29,923 nt of DNA from Pseudodesulfovibrio sp. Its GTDB lineage: Bacteria > Desulfobacterota > Desulfovibrionia > Desulfovibrionales > Desulfovibrionaceae. The position numbers and the translations under genes were made by a program. Positions 1-8,079 of the stretch are shown here, one piece after another. The notes under the pieces were generated by a model. It saw nothing but the letters and a program-made list of their open reading frames with translations, was not told the origin of the DNA and did no database searches. Location of the stretch: contig JAFLJW010000266.1 of the NCBI GenBank assembly GCA_022712815.1, forward strand, positions 1 to 29,923, read 5' to 3'. Numbering within the stretch: the first letter of the stretch is position 1; each line of letters begins with the position of its first letter.

Positions 1-87
1 CCGGCAGAGTTCTGTGACTGGCACACCAGCTTCGGCTTGCTTCAGAATATTTAGGATTTGGCTGTCAGAATAACGTGATTTCTTCAT
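1..87 (-). CDS. IS3-family transposase OrfA, N-terminal part
   Basis: Partial gene cut by the left edge. The 29 visible residues start MKKSRYSDSQILNILKQAEA and continue through a GVPVTELCR-like segment. This is the N-terminal helix-turn-helix of OrfA from IS3-family elements, most like the IS407 subgroup, and it binds the terminal repeats of the element. The ATG at 85-87 follows an AGGAG ribosome binding site eight bases upstream, which fixes the start. In this family OrfA is normally joined to the DDE catalytic OrfB by a -1 frameshift; OrfB would lie outside the window. Whether this copy is complete cannot be judged. Confidence 0.75.
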   Translation of the reverse strand, partial: MKKSRYSDSQILNILKQAEAGVPVTELCR

Positions 88-164
88 GTAAAATCTCCTA
101 CGTTTTGTTTACGAGAAAATTCTACTTTTCAGAACTATTAATTTTCGGGGGGATTACCGCACCA
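1..164 (-). mobile_element. IS3-family insertion sequence, one end (runs off left edge)
   Basis: The minus strand holds the first 29 codons of an IS3-type OrfA, and upstream of it about 75 bp of untranslated DNA ending in a candidate IS terminus. Read on the minus strand, that terminus begins TGCGGTAATCCCCCCGAAAA (from 161) or three bases earlier with TGG. IS3-family ends typically start with TG and carry a C-run shortly after, which fits. The exact end is uncertain because the opposite end and the target duplication are outside the window. Confidence 0.65.
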
Positions 165-167
165 TGT

Positions 168-193
168 CAAGAACTCCCGTCCGTTCTTGTTTT
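168..193 (+). terminator. Small hairpin with T-run near IS remnant
   Basis: CAAGAAC (168-174) pairs perfectly with GTTCTTG (183-189) across an eight-base loop and is followed by TTTT. It lies between the IS3 end and the IS110 remnant. It could be a factor-independent terminator on the plus strand or a structural end of the old IS110 element. Confidence 0.3.
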
Positions 194-358
194 CCTTGTA
201 ATTTGAGCAGACTCCACCCTCGCCTTATGGCGTTTTGGTAATGTATTCCTTTTCTTATTCGTGCTCTGTGGCACCAAGTACCGATTCGGTACAGTATCAT
301 TTTTAGGATCGCCATTTTTCGTTCGTTGTCTAGGCAACCAAAAGCCCTTCACGATCCT

Positions 359-602
359 TTACTGCGCCACTGGTAAGCTAAGCTTCCAAAGTAGCGCAGC
401 CAGCTTACGAGCTAAAGCAGCTATTGCTTTCTGAGCAACTCCGCTTTTGCTATAAATTCGATTGTAAAAACCTCTCGCCCAGTCATCTTTTTGTTTCCAG
501 ATCCACGCAGCCTCAATGAGTAAACTTCGCAATCGACATTGCCCAACAGGTCGTAACCGGCCTTTCCCTTTTTCATCTCTTTTCTTCTCTTTCCATCTTC
601 AT
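359..602 (-). pseudogene. IS110-family transposase, C-terminal remnant
   Basis: Translating the minus strand from about 598 to the TAA at 359-361 gives a product containing RLRSLLIEAAWIWKQ, then DDWARGFYNRIYSKSG, then QKAIAALARKLAALLWKL. This is the characteristic C-terminal transposase domain of IS110/IS1111 elements, which carries out site-specific transposition through a RuvC-like fold. A TGA closes the frame just upstream (near 599-601). The expected preceding residues (a YxxGxKRR-like stretch) appear in a neighbouring frame, so the copy is frameshifted as well as truncated. The N-terminal catalytic half is missing. Upstream sits a perfect inverted repeat (589-621) that may mark the event that broke it. 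It is non-functional as it stands. Confidence 0.75.
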
Positions 603-621
603 ATTTAATGAAGATGGAAAG
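589..621. repeat. 14-bp perfect inverted repeat, 5-base loop
   Basis: CTTTCCATCTTCAT (589-602) is followed by ATTTA and then its exact reverse complement (608-621). Neither strand has a T-run after it, so it is not a standard terminator. One arm lies in the old IS110 coding sequence, which points to an inverted duplication at the truncation point. It is also 62 bp past the amrA stop and could serve as an mRNA 3' hairpin. Confidence 0.7.
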
Positions 622-682
622 GCAACTCTGTGCGGTATCTTTTTTGGGGAAATACACTCAACCAGGATGAACCCAAAAAATG

Positions 683-1240
683 TTAAAAAACCACGGCCTC
701 AAACCATAAGATCGTGGTGTCCGGTTCCTTCCATGCCGTGCGGGGCAGGCCTGCCTTGATGCAGGTCTGGGCCAGGAAAGTTTCCCGGTCCCATTTCCAT
801 TCCATAGGCACCTGGGGCAGGAGCAACCCTGTCTTGCCGCCTTGGGACATGATCAGTCCGTGACGGCCAATCTTTACTTTTCCAGGGTCCGGGCAGGTTG
901 TGATCGGACTCAGGATGGAAATTTCAAAGTCGATGGCGTCAAACTCGCCCTGATTGAGCGGCGGGAAGCGCGGGTCCTGAAAGGCCGCGGACCGGGCCAT
1001 GTTCCAGACGGTGGAAAAGAGTTCTCCCGCACCTTGAACATTGCCGATGCAGCCACGCAGATGCCCGCCCAGCTTGAGGGTCACAAAGGCTCCGAGTTCT
1101 TCCCTAAGCTTTTCAGTGGGCGGCTCCGGTGGTTCGGAAGGAGCCTCGTCCGAGCTAAATTTTGACTTGATGGATTGCTCCACCAAATCTCTCAGATACG
1201 ACTTTTCTTCACTGGTAAGTTCAAAATGAAAATCGGACAT
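683..1240 (-). CDS. amrA: AMMECR1-domain protein (AmmeMemoRadiSam system protein A)
   Basis: 185 residues, the usual size for a single-domain AMMECR1 protein. The hallmark LRGCIG motif is present (about residues 61-66), within a segment reading LGAFVTLKLGGHLRGCIGNV. It is followed by DPRFPPL and a C-terminal stretch with LLPQVPMEW and TCIKAGLP, all conserved in this family. The protein has no signal peptide and should be cytoplasmic. The biochemical role is unproven. In many bacteria and archaea the gene sits with a Memo-like protein (AmrB) and a radical SAM enzyme (AmrS), but neither is next to it here. It lies nine bases after the stop of the upstream MFS gene, and its GAGGG ribosome site overlaps that stop, so the two are co-transcribed and probably coupled in translation. 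Confidence 0.85.
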   Translation of the reverse strand: MSDFHFELTSEEKSYLRDLVEQSIKSKFSSDEAPSEPPEPPTEKLREELGAFVTLKLGGHLRGCIGNVQGAGELFSTVWNMARSAAFQDPRFPPLNQGEFDAIDFEISILSPITTCPDPGKVKIGRHGLIMSQGGKTGLLLPQVPMEWKWDRETFLAQTCIKAGLPRTAWKEPDTTILWFEAVVF

Positions 1241-1249
1241 GGGAACCCT

Positions 1250-2536
1250 CTACTTGGTTTTGTTGATGGCGGCGGGGACAAAAAACATTCCGATCAGGCC
1301 CAGAATAAACAGGACCACAACCGAGGCCATACCGATGCGCTGGCTGCCCGTGACCAGCGTCAGCCAGCCGACCATGAACGGACCGATGAACGAGGTCATC
1401 TTGCCGGACATGGCGAACAGTCCGAACATCTCGTTGCGCACTTCCGCTGGCGCGACCCGGGCCAGATACGACCGGCTCGATGCCTGAACCGGTCCCACAA
1501 ATATGCCAAGCCCCAGCCCGAAAATCCAGAACAGCATTTTGCTTTCGATCAGCAAAATAACCGTGCTCGGCACGATCAGCCCGATGAGGGAAATAACTAT
1601 CGTCTTGCGCGGTCCGAGATGGTCGTCCAGCCATGCAAAGGCAGCCGCGCCCAGACCTGCGGTGACGTTCAATCCGATACCGAAGAGGATAATCTCGCTC
1701 GGTCCCATGCCAAAGGTTCCGGCAGCGTAAATTCCGCCAAAGGCAAAGATGGTGGTCAGCCCGTCATTGTAGAGCATCCGGGCCAGAAGGAAGACGGCGA
1801 TATCCCGATATTTTCGTATCTCTCGAAATGAATCCCTGAGCTGGGTGAATGCCTCGCCAATGGCCTTGCCCAGCGGAATGCCCGTGGACGGCGAGTCCGG
1901 GGTAAAGAAGAAAAGCGGCAGACAGAAAATCAGATACCAGACAGCCGTCAGCGGCATCACGGCCCGGACGTGCATGGCTCCCTCGCGTGGGATGCCGAAC
2001 CATCCATCAGGCTCCACGAATCCGTAGAGGGCAATGATCAAAAGTACCAGTCCGCCAGCATAGCCCAGCCCCCAACCCCAGCCGGACCAGCGGCCCACGG
2101 TCTTTCGGGAGGTCAAACCGGGCAGCATAGCGTTGTAGAAGATCATGGTATACTCGGACCCGACCGTGCCGATTCCGGCCAGGATCAGAGCGAGCCAGAC
2201 AAAGGAAACATCCGGCTGCACGAACCAGAGCAACCCGGTCGCACCGATGCACAGCGCGGTAAAGAGGGCCAGCCACGGCTTGCGTCGCCCGGAGCGATCG
2301 GCAATCGCGCCAAGTACCGGGCCGCCAAGGCCGATGGTCAGTCCGGCCACGCCGATCATGGCACCCCATTGCGCGGTACCGAGCGTCTCGTTTTCCGCCA
2401 CGGCACGGGCAAAATAGGCGGCAAAGACAAAGGTTTGCACCAATGCGGCAAATCCTGAGTTGGCCCAGTCGTACAAGGCCCAGGACCACAGGGCGCGCAA
2501 GGGAGAGCTGCCTGTTTGTTCGGGTTTCAAGGACAT
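1250..2536 (-). CDS. MFS transporter, UMF1/Atg22-like family
   Basis: A 428-residue membrane protein with about twelve hydrophobic segments. The N-terminal SWALYDWANSGFAALVQTFV is typical of the UMF1 (Atg22-like) branch of the major facilitator superfamily. The loop DRSGRRKPWL after TM2-3 is the MFS cytoplasmic signature. It should move a small solute across the inner membrane. Eukaryotic Atg22 exports vacuolar amino acids, but the substrate of bacterial members is unknown. I chose the ATG at 2536 (MSLKPEQ) over an in-frame TTG 17 codons upstream, because it places the start just before the conserved region. Neither candidate has a strong ribosome site. It is followed after nine bases by amrA. 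Confidence 0.85.
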   Translation of the reverse strand: MSLKPEQTGSSPLRALWSWALYDWANSGFAALVQTFVFAAYFARAVAENETLGTAQWGAMIGVAGLTIGLGGPVLGAIADRSGRRKPWLALFTALCIGATGLLWFVQPDVSFVWLALILAGIGTVGSEYTMIFYNAMLPGLTSRKTVGRWSGWGWGLGYAGGLVLLIIALYGFVEPDGWFGIPREGAMHVRAVMPLTAVWYLIFCLPLFFFTPDSPSTGIPLGKAIGEAFTQLRDSFREIRKYRDIAVFLLARMLYNDGLTTIFAFGGIYAAGTFGMGPSEIILFGIGLNVTAGLGAAAFAWLDDHLGPRKTIVISLIGLIVPSTVILLIESKMLFWIFGLGLGIFVGPVQASSRSYLARVAPAEVRNEMFGLFAMSGKMTSFIGPFMVGWLTLVTGSQRIGMASVVVLFILGLIGMFFVPAAINKTK

Positions 2537-2643
2537 GGTCGTCACGTTAATACATGTACGCGGTGATGCCAACGAGTCTGTGGGCAAACTTCAAAATGGC
2601 GCAGGGAACTCCATCAAAATTTATCGGCCCGATCCTGCCTTTC

Positions 2644-3189
2644 TCAATTTTCTCTGAGAACGGTTCGTGGTAGCCTGTTCGCAAATTTCCCCCAATCTTT
2701 TGGAGCCGGGGGCCAGCCCAGAATGGATATGGTGATCACGGTGTCCTGATAACCTTTTTTTCGCAGGACAAGCCAGGCCACCTCAAAGGGTGGTTTACCG
2801 GCCAAATCAAGTCCCATGCGAATGGCGCGAGCCGCACCGGAACGGCCAGAGGCCCTGACCAGAAATATCCCCTTGGGGCCGGAAAGCCCGAGGATCGGCC
2901 CTGTGGGCTGTTTTCCCAGCCCGTCAGAATCCAGTCTGCCTTGGGCTTCTGCATTGCGGCGGAAAAGCGAGTCCAGTTCAGGGCCTGTCCGGGGCGGCGG
3001 GGCAAGGAGCAGAAGAGCCTCCACCCTTTCAAGCGGAATGTTGTTCGTATCGGTCACTACCCCGATCGTCTGATATCTGACCTCCATGGCCTGATTAACC
3101 CAGACCAGGCCAAAGGCGGTTCCTCCGCAAACTGCGGCAAAAATCGCAAAAAACAGCATTCTGGATGGAAAACGAGTGTTTTTGACCAT
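2644..3189 (-). CDS. Hypothetical protein with N-terminal membrane anchor
   Basis: About 181 residues from the ATG at 3189. An N-terminal hydrophobic segment (MLFFAIFAAVCGGTAFGLVW, about residues 11-30) has no obvious cleavage site or lipobox, so this is most likely an inner-membrane-anchored periplasmic protein. The rest is soluble and beta-rich, with TIGVVTDTNNIPL near the start and GYQDTVITIS near the end. These faintly recall carboxypeptidase-regulatory or Ig-like folds, but I do not recognise a family. The frame stays open to 3342. Longer starts would overlap the divergent binding-protein gene at 3298 and lack a ribosome site, so I prefer the start just before the anchor. It is the first gene of the minus-strand group leading to the MFS gene, 107 bp away. 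Confidence 0.6.
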   Translation of the reverse strand: MVKNTRFPSRMLFFAIFAAVCGGTAFGLVWVNQAMEVRYQTIGVVTDTNNIPLERVEALLLLAPPPRTGPELDSLFRRNAEAQGRLDSDGLGKQPTGPILGLSGPKGIFLVRASGRSGAARAIRMGLDLAGKPPFEVAWLVLRKKGYQDTVITISILGWPPAPKDWGKFANRLPRTVLREN

Positions 3190-3297
3190 ATGGCTTTTGT
3201 AACCCACCGCACGGCTCTGGTCCAGCCGAAGCAATAACGCCATCGGGGTTTGAAATGAATGCGACCTTGTGTTTGAAAAAGAAAGCATATTGAGAGA

Positions 3298-4602
3298 ATG
3301 AAAAATTTCAGGATGGTTGCACTTTTGTCTCAGGGATGGCATGCCTTTTCTGTGTTAAAAAAGCGGGTAAGCCTATTTATCGTGGCAGTTATCTACCTGT
3401 CCGCCGCCCTGATTCTCTCGATTCGTCCGGCAAAAGCCAATGAATCAAAAGAGTTGGTCTTTGGCATGTCCGCTGCGTTCACTGGTGCCAACGGCGAGTT
3501 GGGTATCGAGTTTTATCGTGGACTCATGGCGTACATCGAGTATTTCAATGCCCGTGACGTGGCTAACGGCTGGAAGATCAAGATACTGCCATCCAATGAC
3601 GGCTATAATCCGGCCCCTTGTTTTAAAAACACCGTCAAATTTGTCGAGAATGACAACGTCTTTGCACTTTCCTCCTATGTGGGAACTCCGACCACCACAC
3701 GCATCCTCCCACTCCTTCAGAAATTTGAAGACAATGACATCTTTCTGCTTTTCCCGGTGACTGGAGCCCAGCCGTTGCGCACTGAGACCTTTGGCAAATA
3801 TATCTATAACTTAAGGGCTTCGTATTTCGATGAGACTGCCGGACTGGTGGACCACTTCGTGGAGATTGGTCGCGACAGGATTGCAGTATTCTACCAAAAT
3901 GATGCCTATGGACGGACCGGTTGGGATGGCGTGCGCAGGGCTCTCAATCGGCATGGACTAAATATCGTCAGTGAGGCTGCCTATCGCCGGGGAGCACCAT
4001 TTGCACAGGATTTCAGCCGCGAAGCAAAGCTCCTGATGCGGGCCGATCCTGATGCAATTATCGTTGTCGGCACCTATGCATCCCAGGGGGCGTTCATCCG
4101 GGACGCCAGAAATAATGGCTATGAACTGCCCATTGCAGGACTTTCCTTTGCCGACAGTGACAAGATGCTGGAGATGCTCTCTTTGGAAGGCCGCAGGGCA
4201 GGACGGAACTACACGACCAACCTGATCAACTCTCAAGTGGTCCCGTGTTACGAGGATGTCTCCCTGAGGGGGGTCAGGCTTTATCGTGAGTTGATGGACT
4301 CCTATAAGGGAATGCCTGTTGTTCGGACTGAAGGGTATACACCGCGTCGTTTCAGCTACGTCAGTTTCGAGGGTTTTTTAAATGGCGTCCTGCTCGGCGA
4401 GGTGGTCAGGCGCATGGCCGATGCCCCCAGCCGCCATCGTATTCCAGAAGTTTTCGAGTCCATCATGGATTTTGACATGGGCATCGGAGTCAACGTCAGC
4501 TTTGGCCCAAACGGGCATCAGGGTCTTGAGGATGTCTATTTCACGACGGTGATCAATGGACACTTCCATGATATTTCCAACTGGCAGAGGTGGCGCAAGT
4601 GA
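3298..4602 (+). CDS. Periplasmic ligand-binding protein, Leu/Ile/Val-binding type (Peripla_BP_6)
   Basis: 434 residues. After a basic N-terminal stretch there is a signal sequence (hydrophobic core about residues 25-42, probable cleavage after PAKA). The mature protein begins LVFGMSAAFTGANGELG, the type I fold seen in branched-chain amino acid and urea/amide binding proteins. It continues with NDGYNPAPCFKNTVKFVEN, with FALSSYVGTPTTTRI, and with an interdomain segment FYQNDAYGRTGWDGV. These proteins normally deliver ligand to an ABC permease, but no permease or ATPase gene is nearby. Instead the stop overlaps the start of a membrane GGDEF-EAL protein, suggesting this protein reports ligand to that sensor. 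The ligand cannot be read from sequence. The start is uncertain: ATG 3298 has a poorly placed ribosome site, and the GTG at 3352 is an alternative. Confidence 0.85.
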   Translation: MKNFRMVALLSQGWHAFSVLKKRVSLFIVAVIYLSAALILSIRPAKANESKELVFGMSAAFTGANGELGIEFYRGLMAYIEYFNARDVANGWKIKILPSNDGYNPAPCFKNTVKFVENDNVFALSSYVGTPTTTRILPLLQKFEDNDIFLLFPVTGAQPLRTETFGKYIYNLRASYFDETAGLVDHFVEIGRDRIAVFYQNDAYGRTGWDGVRRALNRHGLNIVSEAAYRRGAPFAQDFSREAKLLMRADPDAIIVVGTYASQGAFIRDARNNGYELPIAGLSFADSDKMLEMLSLEGRRAGRNYTTNLINSQVVPCYEDVSLRGVRLYRELMDSYKGMPVVRTEGYTPRRFSYVSFEGFLNGVLLGEVVRRMADAPSRHRIPEVFESIMDFDMGIGVNVSFGPNGHQGLEDVYFTTVINGHFHDISNWQRWRK

Positions 4603-7172
4603 AGGCTCCCAAGCTCTTTCTCAAACCCCTGCTTTTCATGGTGGTCATCTTCGGCATGATCGCCGTGATTACTTCAGTCACCTTTGGTAATCGCCTCAAG
4701 CGGGAAATGATCCGTGAGTATGAATCCAAGGCACTGGCTCTTGCCTACAGTATCGCGGAATCGGATATCGGGACCATCCTCAGCCATGATGCCGGGACCG
4801 TACAGACCCGTATCGATCAGTACCTCAGCATTGCCGCAGTATCTTATGTCCTCGTCGCTGACGAGAACGGACAGATAATGGCCCATACATTCATTCCCGA
4901 TGTCCCGGCTGATATCAGGATTCTGGTAATCGAGACTGCCGGAACCCTGCCGGGTGACGAACACATGATGCGGAACGTCAAGCTCGACGACGAACTTTTC
5001 TTGCACGTGGCGCGTCCGATCATGTTCGGTCTGGCCGGGTACGTTCACATCGGCATGGACACAGCCGTTATCACGAAACACATTCGCAAAGCTGTGGTTG
5101 AACAGCAGTTGATAACTCTTGCCCTGTTCGGGGCCAGTCTGGTGCTTGCATTCCTGTTCATCCTGAATATTTCAAAACCACTCACCCAGTTGGCCCAATA
5201 CGCGGATCGGGTGGCTGCCAAAGATTTTTCAAATGTACCGGAAATAGAGTCCAATGACGAGATTGGACAGCTTGCCAGGGCGATGCGGTCCATGGCCGGG
5301 CAGATTTCCGAATTGGTGGGCAACCTTGAAGAACGTGTCCGGCAGAAGACTAGGGAGCTTCAGGCTGCGCGTGATGCCCTCAAACAGATGGTCGAGGACC
5401 GAACCAGCGAATTGATGCGGGCCAATACCCAACTCAAGATCGAAATCGCGGAAAGAAAGGTTGTCGGCGATGCTTTGCGTAAAACCGAGAAAAAATACCG
5501 GGCCATATTCGAAAACGCGGTGGAAGGCATTTATCAGACATCTCCCAGTGGTCGATTCCTGAGTGCCAACCCTTCCCTGTCTCGCATTCTAGGCTTCAAG
5601 TCACCTGAAGACATGATGAGCTCGGTCTATGACATCGGCACGCAGATGTATATGGAGCCTGTGCGTCGCAAGGATTTTAAAAGACTCATCGAGGAGACGG
5701 GTGAGGTCAAGAATTTCATATCAAAGGTACGCAGACGTGATGGGCGGATTATCTGGATAGCTGAAAATTCCCGCAAGATCACGGATAGTGACGGCTCAGT
5801 GCTGTGCTACGAGGGGTCTGTGGAAGACATCACCATGCGTAAGAAGGCTGAGGATCAACTCAAGCGTCAGGCCTTCCACGATCCGCTTACCGGGTTGCCC
5901 AACCGGGCCTTGTTTCTGGATCACCTGCGTCTGGCAATGGAACGTGCCCGGCGGCGCAAATACATGTACGCAGTGCTGTACATGGATCTCGACCGCTTCA
6001 AGGTTGTTAACGATTCTCTGGGCCATGAGACCGGGGACGAATTGCTGCGCGGTGTCTCCCGTGTGCTTGAAAAATGCGGTCGTTCGATGGATACCATCGC
6101 CCGGTTCGGTGGCGACGAATTCGCCATTCTCCTTGAGGAAATGTCTGCGCCCAAGGATGCCATCAATATCGCCAGACGGATTCTGGAAGGGGTGCGTGAA
6201 CCGTTCTCCATCGGCGGCAACGAGGTGTTTACCTCCGCCTCGCTGGGCATCGTCCTCAAGACCGAGGGCTATGACCGGCCAGAGGCCCTTTTGCGCGATG
6301 CGGACACGGCCATGTACCGTGCCAAAGAACTGGGCCGGTCGCGCTTCAAGGTCTTCAATCAGAAGATGCACGATCAGGCTCTCAAGCTCATGGAGCTTGA
6401 AACCGACCTCAGGCGGGCCGTTGATCTTCGTGAGTTCGAGGTGGTTTATCAGCCCATCGTTTGTCTGGATACTCGTCAGGTCTGCGGCTTTGAGGCCCTG
6501 GTCCGGTGGCGGCATCCCGATCACGGCATCATTGGCCCTGACAGCTTTATCTCCCTGGCCGAAGACACAGGCCTGATCTACGCCATCGACAATCTGGTGC
6601 TTGTGGACGCCTGCGCCCAGGTCAAGCACTGGCAGACCCGATTTGGCGCAGAAATGGGCGTGAACCTGACGCTCAATATCAATATTTCAGGCAAACATTT
6701 TGCCCAATCCATGCTCTTGGGTCAGGTCACCCGCGCTCTGGACGACTCCGGCCTGCATCCCGAGTCCCTGAATGTCGAGATCACTGAGTCCGCACTCATG
6801 GACAATCCGGCAGTGGCTGAAGAAATACTCAAGCAACTCAAGGGGCTGGGTGCAAAAATATGTATCGACGATTTCGGTACCGGGTATTCCTCTCTTTCCT
6901 ATCTTCAGCGGTTCCCCATTGACGTTGTCAAAGTGGACCGCAGCTTTGTTTCGGCTGTGGATAACAGTCAGGACAGCCAGGCCATCGTGCGTACAATCTT
7001 CTCCCTTGGCGAGTCCATGGGGTTGAAGATAGTGGCCGAGGGCGTGGAGACTCCGGCGCAACTTGCCTTTCTGGAAAGCGAGGGATGTCGTTACGTCCAG
7101 GGATTCCTTTTCTACAAGCCTCTTTCCGTCAATGAGGTTGACGAACTTTTAGCTGGTATTTCCATAGGTTAA
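4599..7172 (+). CDS. Membrane c-di-GMP enzyme: periplasmic sensor-HAMP-PAS-GGDEF-EAL
   Basis: 857 residues from a GTG that shares GTGA with the upstream stop. An AGAGGTGG ribosome site lies eight bases before it; another GTG at 4590 is possible. Order: TM1 (about 8-26), a periplasmic Cache-like sensor (27-165) containing YVLVADENGQIMAHTF, TM2 (168-190), HAMP, coiled coil, PAS (300-415), GGDEF and EAL. The GGDEF motif is intact at residues 504-508, with an RSMD inhibitory site at 495-498 exactly five residues before it. The EAL domain keeps EAL (632-634), ITES, DDFGTGYSS and AEGVET, the metal-binding and catalytic set. Both synthesis and hydrolysis of c-di-GMP are therefore possible. It is coupled to the binding protein just upstream, its likely periplasmic input. 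Confidence 0.92.
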   Translation: MKAPKLFLKPLLFMVVIFGMIAVITSVTFGNRLKREMIREYESKALALAYSIAESDIGTILSHDAGTVQTRIDQYLSIAAVSYVLVADENGQIMAHTFIPDVPADIRILVIETAGTLPGDEHMMRNVKLDDELFLHVARPIMFGLAGYVHIGMDTAVITKHIRKAVVEQQLITLALFGASLVLAFLFILNISKPLTQLAQYADRVAAKDFSNVPEIESNDEIGQLARAMRSMAGQISELVGNLEERVRQKTRELQAARDALKQMVEDRTSELMRANTQLKIEIAERKVVGDALRKTEKKYRAIFENAVEGIYQTSPSGRFLSANPSLSRILGFKSPEDMMSSVYDIGTQMYMEPVRRKDFKRLIEETGEVKNFISKVRRRDGRIIWIAENSRKITDSDGSVLCYEGSVEDITMRKKAEDQLKRQAFHDPLTGLPNRALFLDHLRLAMERARRRKYMYAVLYMDLDRFKVVNDSLGHETGDELLRGVSRVLEKCGRSMDTIARFGGDEFAILLEEMSAPKDAINIARRILEGVREPFSIGGNEVFTSASLGIVLKTEGYDRPEALLRDADTAMYRAKELGRSRFKVFNQKMHDQALKLMELETDLRRAVDLREFEVVYQPIVCLDTRQVCGFEALVRWRHPDHGIIGPDSFISLAEDTGLIYAIDNLVLVDACAQVKHWQTRFGAEMGVNLTLNINISGKHFAQSMLLGQVTRALDDSGLHPESLNVEITESALMDNPAVAEEILKQLKGLGAKICIDDFGTGYSSLSYLQRFPIDVVKVDRSFVSAVDNSQDSQAIVRTIFSLGESMGLKIVAEGVETPAQLAFLESEGCRYVQGFLFYKPLSVNEVDELLAGISIG

Positions 7173-7235
7173 CAACTGGCGAGTACACTTTTCAGTCAGC
7201 TTGAAGGATAGGAGGCAGCCCTCTTCTCATCCTTT

Positions 7236-7257
7236 GGGAATCGGTGTATATATTCCC
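7236..7257. repeat. Short inverted repeat in intergenic region
   Basis: GGGAAT (7236-7241) and ATTCCC (7252-7257) can pair over ten bases. An imperfect AAGGAT/ATCCTT hairpin lies just upstream. There is no T-run on either strand, so a terminator for the GGDEF-EAL gene is not established. No clear promoter was seen in this 130-bp gap. Confidence 0.25.
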
Positions 7258-7302
7258 CTGACACAGGGCGGAACCTGAAATCAACTGGGTAAGTGGTATC
7301 GA

Positions 7303-8043
7303 ATGACAGTGACAAATTCTGAAGGCCTTATTGAAGGCGTATTTTCCATTGAACGTATGGCCAAGATCGGTACCGGCACCACCGCACGGCGTGTCAAACA
7401 GGCGGCCTTGTATTATGCTAGGCAGACTGCTGATGAAATCATCGAAATGCAAGGTCTGAACAACAAACACGTCCCCTTTGGCAAGAGTGAGGAAATTTCC
7501 AAGGACGAATTGTTGGCCGAATACCTGCCCATGCCTCAGCTTTACAAGGAAGTCATCGGCAATCTGCGCATGGTGCAAAAATCTGTGGCCAGAGGCGACA
7601 AATATCGCAGACGCGGAGAGAATTTTACCGCCGAGTACGAGTACGCCAACGCACTCAATCTGGATGAGCAGAATGTGCGTGCCAACTTCGGTATCGGGCT
7701 GTGCCTCCTTGCCCGTGACGAAGAAGACAAGGCCAAGAAGGTCTTTGATCGTATTATCAAGACCGACTCCTCTTTTGAGGATGAGCACAAGCATCTTTTT
7801 AACGAGTACGGCATTGCGCTTCGAAGGAAAAAACTCATCGGTCAGTCAGTGGACTATTACAGACGCGCTCTGGAGTTGTCGGATGACGACGAGAATCTTT
7901 GGTACAACCTTGCCCGCGCCCAGTTTGAGCGGAAGGAATTCTCCAGGGCCGCCGAGGCCGTTGCCAAATGTCTGGAACTGAAGCCGACCCACCCGGAAGG
8001 GAAAAAGATGTCCGACTATTTGATAAAAAAGAAACTGGCCTAG
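7303..8043 (+). CDS. TPR-repeat protein
   Basis: 246 residues, no signal peptide. The C-terminal half (about 100-240) is built of tetratricopeptide-like helix pairs: AEYEYANALNLDEQNVRANF, then GIGLCLLARDEEDKAKKVFD, then SVDYYRRALELSDDDENLWY and AAEAVAKCLELKPTHPEGKK. The N-terminal 100 residues (including SIERMAKIGTGTTARRVKQA) are less repetitive and I do not recognise them. TPR proteins act as cytoplasmic protein-protein adaptors, and nothing here identifies the partner. It lies 130 bp after the GGDEF-EAL gene and 36 bp before cbiA, so it is probably transcribed with cbiA. The ribosome site before ATG 7303 is weak. Confidence 0.85.
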   Translation: MTVTNSEGLIEGVFSIERMAKIGTGTTARRVKQAALYYARQTADEIIEMQGLNNKHVPFGKSEEISKDELLAEYLPMPQLYKEVIGNLRMVQKSVARGDKYRRRGENFTAEYEYANALNLDEQNVRANFGIGLCLLARDEEDKAKKVFDRIIKTDSSFEDEHKHLFNEYGIALRRKKLIGQSVDYYRRALELSDDDENLWYNLARAQFERKEFSRAAEAVAKCLELKPTHPEGKKMSDYLIKKKLA

Positions 8044-8079
8044 CAACCTGATGACAGGAAAACATCCTGCAGTTCCCGG

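Noticed and set aside
167..352. 61-codon minus-strand frame between the IS elements
   Set aside because: It lies downstream of the IS110 transposase stop and has low-complexity basic composition without a ribosome site; probably non-coding IS tail.
421..657. 78-codon minus-strand frame as a real gene
   Set aside because: It overlaps the IS110 remnant in a different frame; only a small part resembles the lost transposase region.
1175..1831. 218-codon plus-strand frame
   Set aside because: Antisense to the MFS transporter and amrA, with no protein motif.
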